Assembly: GCA_036924285.1 (NCBI GenBank)
Contig: JAYKYS010000002.1
Location: forward strand, 47,073,501-47,137,500
Reading direction: 5' to 3'
DNA length: 64,000 nucleotides
From: Asterella californica
Lineage: Eukaryota; Streptophyta; Marchantiopsida; Marchantiales; Aytoniaceae
Part shown: positions 35,648 to 44,330 of the stretch, piece after piece
Numbering within the stretch: position 1 is the first letter of the stretch
How the letters are laid out: the number at the start of each line of letters is the position of its first letter
The notes under the pieces: model-generated
Seen by the model: only the letters and a program-made list of their open reading frames with translations
Database searches by the model: none
What the model was told of the DNA's origin: nothing
Translations under genes and position numbers: made by a program

Positions 35648-35659
35648 TAGTATCAGAGC
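35648..35659 (+). other. Primer-binding site (initiator tRNA-Met type)
   Basis: TAGTATCAGAGC follows the LTR end directly. It differs by one base from the common plant copia site TGGTATCAGAGC. Confidence 0.85.
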
Positions 35660-35831
35660 TTTGCTTTGTTGATGCACTAGCACAATAGCATAGGCACTAG
35701 GTAGGCCTTCGGTCCTAAGGTGTGAGCAGTTGGAGGACGCTTCAACTGCTACGAGGAGGACGCTCCATGCACTGTGATCTTGTACCCTTGCTAGCAGAAC
35801 TTTGCAGTTCAAGCGACCAACCCGGTACAGA

Positions 35832-35930
35832 ATGTCTGCCCCCTTTGATACCAAAGACTGGATGAAGTTTTACGGCACTTACTTCACACTATGGAAGTAC
35901 AAGACGACCTTGCGACTCAAAACCAAATCA
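35832..35930 (+). pseudogene. Gag N-terminus of the second copia, truncated
   Basis: From ATG 35832 the frame reads MSAPFDTKDWMKFYGTYFTL and WKYK, the usual copia gag start (F-G-xF-xWK). It lies 172 bp after the primer-binding site, a normal distance. Similarity stops between 35900 and 35945, where sequence of the inverted first copia begins on the opposite strand. Confidence 0.75.
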
Positions 35931-35939
35931 GTAGAATCA

Positions 35940-37546
35940 AAAACTGCCATCAAAGTGTCGAAAATGACCTTAGAAGTAGTGCATGACAAGACATACTTCT
36001 GAAGGTTCAAACTCAATGCAGTGTTAAGAACCAACTGTGCCTTAAGGTCCTTCTTCTCCCAAGCAACTTGAGCAGCATGGTCAGTTGCGGGTCTGAGTGC
36101 AGATCCATCTACGATCAGCAGCAAATCTTCAAGAAAATAGAAATAGCACGTTGTCGTGATGTGAATCATTTTATATTGTAAATAATTCACCTCTCTGTCA
36201 TACGTTAGTCTCTCTGAGTGAAGTTAGGAACTCAGAGAAGTCAATTATGAAGGATGATATATATTTTGAGTCTTAGTAGGATTACAATGTTGATGCAGTT
36301 AAGCTCATGGGTTGTACTTACATGTCGCCCATGCATGCTTCCTAGAGAGGTTAGGTTATCTTTCAGATTACGTGTCGTTGTATATGTCTTCGCATGTAGT
36401 TTAGGATTTATGCTGGCACTTTAGGGGCTTGACGTGGTAGCCTATGTGCAAAATTAAGTCACCACATGGTTTGGGACACAAAAGGACAAGGGAGTGAAGC
36501 TATGAACTCCCATTGGTCCAATTTTGTCTTTATGTACTACTAAACTTAGTAGTAGGGGTCTAAAGAGGAGTTCGAGCATTTGGTGAGAGGATTTCTGAAA
36601 TCTGAGAGCACAGGAGAGTAGAGCTCGTCGTGCTAGTCGATTTCAGTCAAATTCTTGATCGATTTGGAGCAATAAAGAGAGAGTTATGGCAATTTGAAGA
36701 TGGGATTGAGTTGAAACTGCTTCACTTTTGTTGGATTTAGGGTTTTCAGTGTCAGTTGCAGCAGAATTGAGGAAATCGATTCAAAACTTCCGTGGTTGCG
36801 TTCTCTGTCAGCAGGGCTACGATTGCTCAAAAAATTTCATATGATTTGAGTGACTTAGTAATTCAGGGCGGCCGCTAAAACAGAGAGGGTCTGAAAAGCT
36901 CTCAATCTAGAGTAGCAACTTCAGAGAGCCAGATCTGGAGTTCTGTGTACAATCAGGAGTCTCAACTTCACAGTGTTGTTCAACATCCTCTAGACTCCAA
37001 ATCTTGTAAGAATCTTCAAAAATGATCAAGCCAATTTGCTGTTATAAGTCGAAATAGCTGTCTGAGTATCAAAAACTGCCGCAATATCTTTGATCAGAAC
37101 TTTTCTGTCCATATCTTGGTGTCAGAATTTGATCTCAAGCTGAAACTTTTTGTGTGTGCTCAGTGGGGCCTCTTTTACATGTAAGAGAAATTTAGAAGTC
37201 TGAACCATCATAGTTTTCCTCTTCTTGAGTGTTAAAGTTCACTGCCTGATCTTATTACTATCAGTTAGACCTGAACTTTACCTTCTGAGTAAATTAGAGG
37301 TTCATACAGACCTGTATGAGTGTTCATAGTGCTTCGTTGTAACCTGAAAAATCTATTCCTTGAGTAAACCACCACAACCAAAAGCCCAACGCTTCTCTGA
37401 GTAGGCACAATACAATCTTCACGATTAAATCACAACTAGAAGGTTCTTCTCTTCTCAGGAAAACTCTCAACTCGACAACGTTTCCAAATATAGAAGTACT
37501 CCCCATCAAACCGAGGAATCATATCAGCCAGTAGGTTTGTACCCAT
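35940..37546 (-). pseudogene. Copia gag N-terminal half, inverted and interrupted
   Basis: ATG at 37546-37544 starts MGTNLLADMIPRFDGEYFYI and WK. The reading then breaks into a 1.34-kb insertion (36143-37485) and resumes as FLEDLLLIVDGSALRPATDH, AWEKKDLKAQ and SCTTSKVIFDTLMAVF down to about 35940. These are the standard UBN2-type gag blocks. It ends near the point where the plus-strand gag at 30.02 kb begins. Confidence 0.85.
36143..37485. mobile_element. 1.34-kb insertion element in copia gag (copy 1)
   Basis: It splits gag between the YFYIWK and FLEDL blocks. Its ends carry the inverted core ACGTTGTCG (36148-36156 and 37473-37481). It is bordered by imperfect direct repeats, AAAATAGAAA (36134-36143) and AAATATAGAA (37486-37495), which may be a 9-10-bp target duplication. 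Its whole length matches the reverse complement of 61686-63210. A short frame on the minus strand (37324-37509) is similar in both copies but interrupted in the second. No transposase, so it is non-autonomous. Ends and duplication size would fit a Mutator-like family. Confidence 0.75.
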
Positions 37547-37630
37547 TGCGGAATGAATCTGTGATCACAAAAAGTTAATGCTTGATAGCTAGATGCTTAC
37601 AATCGCAAGCAGATCTAAATCAAGAACATC

Positions 37631-37642
37631 GCTCTGATACTA
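37631..37642 (-). other. Primer-binding site of the inverted copia half
   Basis: On the minus strand TAGTATCAGAGC follows the LTR end TGACA directly. Confidence 0.85.
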
Positions 37643-37921
37643 TGTCAGAAAATGCAGAAACAGTAAAACCAGAAAACCTGTTTCACGATCATAGATGAGA
37701 GATTCCACGAGAGATTTTACTGCACTGATCCAAAGAATGTCAGTCTACATCACAAACCGAAAAAGACATGAAAGAGAGTATGAGACAAGACTCAATGATA
37801 CGCGCTCACAACGTCTATGTACTCAAACCTACCTCTAAATTGAATTACTGGAAATAACGTTACTATAACGTTCCGCGTTGATGAGACGGTGAAAGTTGTT
37901 AACTACAGTATTGAACTAACA
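37643..37921 (-). repeat. 5' LTR of the split copia element (inverted)
   Basis: 279 bp, nearly identical to 34094-34372. On the minus strand it is preceded by AGGTG (CACCT at 37922-37926), the same five bases that follow the 3' LTR. Confidence 0.92.
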
Positions 37922-38149
37922 CACCTTACCTCAGAGAAATACCCAGAACAATACAAGATATAATAATAACAAGATACAAAATGAATCAGTATGTGAAGAC
38001 TGTTATGCGATATGTGGAAATTCCAGTCTTTCCCAATTTTCCAATCCAGGACTATCGTCAATTCCCCCTGTGTAACGATGGCGAGGTTTGTTGGTGCATC
38101 TAAGGAGATCAGTAGCTTTTTGGATATGTTGAAGACTCAGTTACGTGTC

Positions 38150-39085
38150 CATGGCATGGCACTGGCTAATATAACGATCAGCTGAGGCTCATGCCTTCTC
38201 CTGAAGATCTGTCGGATGAGGGAAGTGAACAACTAGGTTACAAGGAGGCAAGACTCCTTACAAATCCAATGGATCCGTCAATATGTGCCTGGCAGTATCA
38301 GTAGATAAGCAAAAGGTGAGTAACCTAGCTAGCAGTGAAGTAATTATACGATTTTCGAAGTCCTAATGGAAGTGAGCCAAGAGTATAAGTCGATGGTATT
38401 GTCCAGAGTCACACGTAATGGTTGCATGTCAAGAAAAGAAAACACCTCCCTGTGCAAGTTCCATCTACTCAATACAGGGCTATCAATTTTGGACGCAAGC
38501 AGATGAGAAAGCTCCGAGGACTTCCGATGAGAAAGTATACTTCACTATAAAGCATGTCCGTACTGGTGTTTACTGTGTCATGCCTGGATACCCAATGTTC
38601 TTGGTCATTATAGAAGAGTTCTAAGGACGTTATTCGATCGCGAGTCCACAGAGGTGTGGTAGCACCTTGCTATTCATGAGCTTCTGAGCTTCTGAGCTTC
38701 TGACCCTAAACCCTCAAACCTATAGTAACTAGCTATACAGTACATTCATACAGCTAACATGTACCCGTCTTAGCATTCAGCTTAGAACTTCTCTTATGAA
38801 CTTTCATATCTAGATCTTGTTTAGCTTCCTTCTGTGTGGGGACGGCGGTGCTAGCTAGAGATGATATGGTTTTGCAAAGCTATTCCAGTCGTCCACTGTT
38901 TGTAAGGTCTCCGTTCTGAGCAGGTGAAAAAGTAACACTATAGCATGACGACCTGTTTTATATATGAACCTCCAACGAACGGACCAACAGTGTGGGTAAT
39001 CGTTCCGCCGACAGAAATGCTAGCAGGTTACATTCCCGATCCCAATCCAAAAGAAATATGTGAACAAGCTCTTCCTTGATCATCC
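38150..39085 (+). pseudogene. Rhamnogalacturonate lyase pseudogene (exons 6, 12, 13 remain)
   Basis: Three exon relics appear in the right order. 38150-38297 reads LRLMPSPEDLSDEGSEQL followed by YKEARLLTNPMDPS, like lyase exon 6. 38478-38620 begins after an AG as GYQFWTQADEK and continues KHVRTGVYCVMPGYPMFLVI, like exon 12. 38966-39085 reads GPTVWVI, AGYIPDPNPK and a shifted NKLF-like end, like the exon with IPDPDPKYVNKLF. The exons between 6 and 12 are absent, and stops and frameshifts are present. It lies on the opposite strand to the intact gene. Confidence 0.85.
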
Positions 39086-39284
39086 TGATTGACCCAGTAA
39101 GTACTATTTGTGAGTTCAACACTGCAGCTCCAAAACACAGAAGATAAAATAAAACTGAAACGAATGAAAATAAATATACACATAAAAGTAGTGTTTACAG
39201 TCAACCAAAGGATTCGGGTGAAACCAGTTTCACGACATGATCATGGTTTCAGTTTTCTGTGCTCGAATTCGCGTTCACCTAACG

Positions 39285-39530
39285 CGTCGTGTCTCCCTCT
39301 ATATATGTCACATGGATGGCCCTTTAGAGATGAAAGATGGGTCCCACAGGGAGGACCGCTCAAGGTACTGTATGACCTGTTCATTTTCTTAGGCTCGTCT
39401 AGCTAGCACCCTCATGATCAATTTCTTCTCCATGTCAACCATTTCTTCTCTTACTCGCAATTCTGACAAGTTGCAGTTGACCACATATAACTGTAGACCT
39501 TGCGAAACATTCTAGTTACAATATAAGCTG
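39285..39530 (+). repeat. Dispersed repeat, copy 2 (partner at 29508-29750)
   Basis: Same order of blocks as the first copy, with small insertions and deletions. Confidence 0.8.
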
Positions 39531-39968
39531 TCCTGTCCTCTCCCAGCATTAATTCCAAAGGCGGTTCGTCCTCATAGCATAGTTTCAGCGGGGAAAAGTT
39601 TTGCATGGCCTGAGGTTTTGATGGCTTCTTTCCTCCGATAAGCCTACGTCGTCCAATCTGTGTTAGATACATCGTTGTTCTAGATTACTAGTAATAGTTG
39701 TTGAAAACAAAAGAGGCCTACAATGAGCTGGGTGGAGTGGTTCTATGCGGGGGAGTAACCTGTTTCGAGCCTGTGACATAATACTTGCGAGACCTCATGG
39801 TCTCAGTTCATCGTTTTCTTCTCCGTGACAGAGAGATTTCTCTCTCCTGAACAGAAATTAGTTATACACAACACTCTTCACTTGTTTGAAACTATACTTT
39901 ACACACCCTCAAAAGCTTTTACTAGCCTTTAGAGAGGCGTCTTTAATGGAGACAGAAAGGCCAAAGTT

Positions 39969-41070
39969 TCGGTAATGTATTCCACACAAACCAGCAGCTC
40001 CGAAACAGTTTAAGGACATACGTGCATGCATGGCTACATCCGTAAATTGATTTCGTGAGAACATTCTCAACCGCATCTTCTGGTACCGAAGTAACGCAGA
40101 AGTAGTACTGTTTCATGTTAGGCAAGGTATCTGTAAACACTACCTTCTAGTAAACTGAACGATAGCTAGCCATGAGAATGACAGTCACTGCTCTTATAAT
40201 TAAATAGTGTAATGGATTCTTCAACATTAGAGTCGTGGTTTGACTCGAGACTCTCAGCTTTATATCCATTTGAAATGAAAGAAGCCGCCGATATTGACCT
40301 TGGAGCCAAATGATTCCAAACCCTTGCGTCGGCATCCTGTCTGATCAGTCGCACACAAGATTTGCCTCCAAACTGACTTTCAGAGCTTACATACAATTGC
40401 AAGATCACGCGTCTCTTAGTTGACTTACATACAATGTTTCCTCACATATGAAGCCAACAGTTAACGTTAACCAGAATGTCATTCGAGTGCACTGTTGGGT
40501 TTCTTGACCACCAGAGTCAATTCGACAGAATCACTGCAGGCCTCCGAATACACGGCTGCCTTGCATGCTTGCTCATCTTCAAGCTTACCAGACTCTATAT
40601 AAGACCTTGTATAAACGTTCAAGTGCAAATCGGAAAATAGCACAGGCGTTTCTAACGCATTCTCATATTCTAGAAACCTCGTTTTCCTTCTCGAGATCGG
40701 CGAGGTTTTGATCTGCTATTATCTTCCGGCCCGGCTGATTACAATAACGTCCTTGACGATGACGATTCTGCTCCGTGGCTGACTGCTTCTCAAGAAAACG
40801 GGGATCAGCCAGAAATGTCCGTTACAGAACATGCTGAAGTTGCAGTTGGGATGGCAGTAAATGACATTCGTGTACACGGCTTTGGTATGAAGCTGCTTGT
40901 AACCAATATGTCACCTGCGAAGCACTGACTCGTATCGATATCCTACTCGTTGCTAATTCCACACCGCTCTAGTCGAGAACTCGGTGATGAGATGATTTCC
41001 TGTTTACTGTACAAACCCTCTGTTCAATTCATCACTGCACCGCCTCGAGAATTCGGAGGATGACAAACGC
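39969..41070 (+). repeat. Duplicated small-protein unit, copy 4
   Basis: Parallel to 21027-22110 over about 1.1 kb, including the promoter block (TATATAA 40596-40602), the short frame and the downstream GTCGAGAACTCGG block. The latter appears twice here (near 40973 and 41043). Confidence 0.8.
40734..40928 (+). pseudogene. Small 'DDD-PPWLTAS' protein, copy 4, start codon lost
   Basis: The frame ADYNNVLDDDDSAPWLTASQ, then SVTEHAE, VGMAVNDIRVHGF and LLVTNMSPAKH is open to TGA at 40926-40928. The position of the ATG is CCG. The conserved SRG end is replaced by an earlier stop. It is very close to copy 2 and keeps the promoter block. Confidence 0.55.
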
Positions 41071-41942
41071 AATCGCCTGGAACTGCAAAATGTAGGCACG
41101 TGCAACAGTGAAACCATGCTGTTTAACATGATCTTACTCAATTTTGTTGGTTCAAAAGAGAGGATCTCGCAGGATGGCCGGAAGTTGCAACCTGTTGCCT
41201 CGCAGTCTCCTCCTTCGGAAATAGCTCCTTTCAGTGACTAGTAACCATTAATTAACGTTCTGCTACATGAAGACGCGCAAGTTACATCATGCGCCGTTTG
41301 CTGCTCTAGATCTCAAGGGTGGTTCTAACCCCCATAATCCCATTTCAGGCCCCAGAAGTTAGCGTCGATGGAGTAAAAGCTGGCAGTGACAAGCATCTAT
41401 GTAATTAACTCTTGTTACTTAGGCTTTAGGAATTTCACGAGTGATCTCGTCCCCCTTGTGATTTTGGATCAACCAGAGTGGAAGCTAGTACCGGTTAGTC
41501 CTGACAGGTCAAGGCATTTCTATATATATATGTTATTTCTCCTTCCAAAAATCACTTACACTATGTTAACGTTGATCAGTGTATCTTTCTTCCCAAGTTA
41601 TATTCCTAGCGAAAAATGAAACCAACTTTTGTAACCGCCTACTTGAGTGACCATCCAGTAGTTGAAGTCAATTCAACTACTGGACGACTGTTACAGCAGT
41701 GTAACCTCCTGTAACTACTCCGGATCCTCTAGTGATCATTAGCATAGAAAACAAGGGACATTAAGTCAACCCAGCGAATTCTGATCATGTAATAAATTTG
41801 AGAATCTCATAGGTTAGGTCTTCATCAGTGTGAGTTTGTACTTCCATGCGGACTGATATCAGTTACTACTAAACTCACAACCTGGACATTTCTATGTGAT
41901 TATCTTCTGAACCGATCAGTGAGATAACGAAACTCAAACGCA
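41071..41942. other. Intergenic interval with one strong hairpin
   Basis: No gene recognised. A perfect 13-bp stem with a 5-base loop lies at 41654-41684 (TCCAGTAGTTGAA / TTCAACTACTGGA). Confidence 0.5.
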
Positions 41943-42740
41943 TTGGTGTATGTACTTTTGTTATTCACGTCAGTAGTTACTCTCAACTTGAAGCGACCGC
42001 GATCATTGCAGAGGTTATACAAAGTTCAAGAGGTTTTTACCTGCAGGAGTGAGAAGTTTGGTTTGTTCTATGCTTTAGAGCTGATCCAGAGCTTAGCATA
42101 TCAACTTGTTGCAAGAACTTCCAGCTCTAGATTGGTGGTTCACGGCCGAGGAGTTTTCGACAAGTTATCATTGGTACGTGAGATGAATCAATCTGTAGAG
42201 CAGTCTAGATCTTTCATGGCGTGGTTCCACAAAGAATCACACATTGTACATGAGATACCACCTCCTACTCCATCTCAAGTGGAGAGTTGGGACAGATCAT
42301 ACCGTGAATCAGTGACACAAGACATGGAGATCATCGACCTCATGTCTCAAGCGAGCAGTGCTGTCATAGATCAAGTGATCCAGGTAGCAAAAGCACGGTC
42401 AGTGCGGATCCGTCCAGAGCGGTATGATGGATGCCTTGATATCGATCAGTTTGACGATTGGGAAACGTCGATGGAGCAGTTTTTGTTAACGCAGCCATTT
42501 GACGGCTGGTACAACACAGCTCAGATGTACTTGACTGGTGAAGCAGCAAGATGGTACCACAATCAACAGATGGTTGGAGCAACTAGAGGAGAACAACTTC
42601 ATTATGCTTGGCCACAACTGCGAGATGCATTACGAAGACGCTTGTGGAGTGCACACGGGGTGAAGTTAGGTGAGCAGAAGCAAGTGAGACCAGTTCCGCT
42701 ACCATGGGAATCACCAGCAGGGAGTGTCGAGTCGAGTTAG
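41943..42740 (+). CDS. Gypsy-like gag protein fragment, copy 2
   Basis: An open frame of 265 codons whose C-terminal 160 residues are gag-like: an acidic helical start (SQVESWDRSYRE), VRIRPERYDG, DDWETSMEQFLLTQPFDGWY, YLTGEAARWYHNQ, W-QLRDALRRRLW and PVPLPWESPA. The GEAARWYHNQ and W-xL-xAL-RRF/L blocks are hallmarks of LTR-retrotransposon gag. There is no zinc knuckle or pol downstream, because the frame stops at 42740 and the sequence then decays. The first ~90 codons have no clear counterpart and may not belong. It is better preserved than the copy at 34.4 kb, so it may have been co-opted or simply be younger. Confidence 0.6.
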   Translation: MVYVLLLFTSVVTLNLKRPRSLQRLYKVQEVFTCRSEKFGLFYALELIQSLAYQLVARTSSSRLVVHGRGVFDKLSLVREMNQSVEQSRSFMAWFHKESHIVHEIPPPTPSQVESWDRSYRESVTQDMEIIDLMSQASSAVIDQVIQVAKARSVRIRPERYDGCLDIDQFDDWETSMEQFLLTQPFDGWYNTAQMYLTGEAARWYHNQQMVGATRGEQLHYAWPQLRDALRRRLWSAHGVKLGEQKQVRPVPLPWESPAGSVESS

Positions 42741-43755
42741 AGAAGATTACAGTGATTCCATGGAGTTATGTAAAGTATGGCTATGGTTACCACGAACAGA
42801 ACTAAGAGAGTTCAAGTAGAGATTTCTGTTTAGACATCTGTGTCCGGATAGTCTCCTGCTGACCGGAGAAATTCAATTTGAGCAGGAAGAGCGTCATTAT
42901 TTTTCAGGGTTTGTTCCGCCGCTCTCGATTTTATCCAGTTTGTACGTCTGTTACTTCGGGAGAATGGACGTACCGCATATAATTCACAACTTTGATGGTG
43001 AAGTTAGAAGTAGATTGACAGTTTGAAGTTAACGTAAGTTGATTCGGTAGGCTCGGATATGATTCAAGTTTCAACTTGAGTTGACGTAAGATTCTGTAGA
43101 TGTAGGCTCGGATATTATTCAAGTTTCGACTTGAATAGTAGCAGGGACCTGTTTACCTAGAACTTATGAATCAGATATACATATGTATATATATTGTGTT
43201 TGTGCTAATTTGAACCACAATTTAAGACTCTTTTCATCTTGAGAAATATATGTGTCAGGCCAGCGGGCATTATCATACGGAAGTATCGTAATATCTTCCA
43301 GACCGCACCGATCTCAATATAAGTTAATCTGGTTGGAATAGTTCGGAGCTTCTTTTACTCTACCAATTGCAAATGATCAAAGCGTGCACGATATACACCG
43401 AGGGTTCCCTTCAGCATCGACAAAAGGTATCCTGAAGTCACGGTCGAACTGATACGTTCATGCTTAAATTCTTGTTTGGGCTATCTATTCTCTGACTCTT
43501 AAACGCTACCTTACTGAACACTTATAAGCAAAGAGTGATACTCATTTGTAGCACCATTCGGCAGCTAAGTAAATAAGTAAATGCAAGGGGTCATTTTTAC
43601 ACCAATGTTCACCGTTCTAGAGCCATGAATTAGTGATACTGAAGAAGCTCCAGCATTCGAAGTGTACAATCTTATAAGGGACTCACTGACAGATTGATAA
43701 GCCTGTCCGCAGATGAATGACTGCCACAATTTTTCTAGTAAACCCACGTGCACCT
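42741..43755. other. Intergenic interval
   Basis: Up to about 42880 it is still similar to 34800-34950. A partly duplicated segment (GGCTCGGATAT-ATTCAAGTTTC-ACTTGA at 43052-43079 and 43104-43132) follows. The rest shows nothing that I recognise. Confidence 0.5.
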
Positions 43756-44330
43756 ATGGCAACGATGACCGTCCTTCTGGCTGGCCTGACTTCAATCTCA
43801 ATCAAACTCGGTTATCGGGTCCTGCCCACGACATCCGTTTAGTCCGGTGTAATCCACCGTCCCTGCCACACTGCTGCATCTCCGTCACCTCACGATCCTC
43901 CTCCTCAGTGAGGAAACTCAGACACTATCCACGGCTGGGGACGTTGTGTTCGTGGCTATGGCGCTTGTTGGTTGGCACCTTACATGGAATTACGTGCTCT
44001 TATTCAACGCAGCATCGACCTCGCTGTTACTGTACATCTGTTAGTCTACTTTCCTGGCATATCTTCCATGATTTATTCCCTACATTCTTCATGGCCCTAT
44101 CCTGGAGTTCTGGACTTGCCCCCAAAACTCACTTCTGTCAATTGCGTTTCTCATCTATATGACCTTGTCTGGACAGATGGGGAACCGAGGGAACTTCCTT
44201 GGAGCACAGGTGGAAATGTCTCGACCTTCCGAGACTTCGACTGGGAACCGACGGGAAGAGCGGCCGAAGTAGGTAAATTTCAGAAGCTGAGCACAGAAGA
44301 TGTGGTGGATCACTTCAGGGGTACATGAAT
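43756..44330 (+). pseudogene. Unidentified coding-like region with hydrophobic segments
   Basis: From ATG 43756 a 28-codon frame (MATMTVLLAGLTSISIKLGY) ends at a stop. Further on, in another frame, comes GDVVFVAMALVGWHLTWNYV and LLFNAASTSLLLYI. A third frame (44167-44325) reads EPRELPWSTGGNVSTFRDFD and STEDVVDHFRG. The residue make-up is protein-like, and the first two segments could be membrane helices, but frames do not join by obvious splice sites. It may be a broken gene or several exons of one. No family recognised. Confidence 0.3.

Noticed and set aside
37324..37509. Minus-strand 61-codon frame partly conserved in the copy at 61.7 kb
   Set aside because: The second copy has stops in the same frame, and the frame lies across the end of the inserted element. 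Not treated as a gene.
38704..38716. Telomere-like CCCTAAACCCT
   Set aside because: Less than two units. Similar single telo-box motifs occur elsewhere (for example 56324 and 57245-57290), so it is not an interstitial telomere array.
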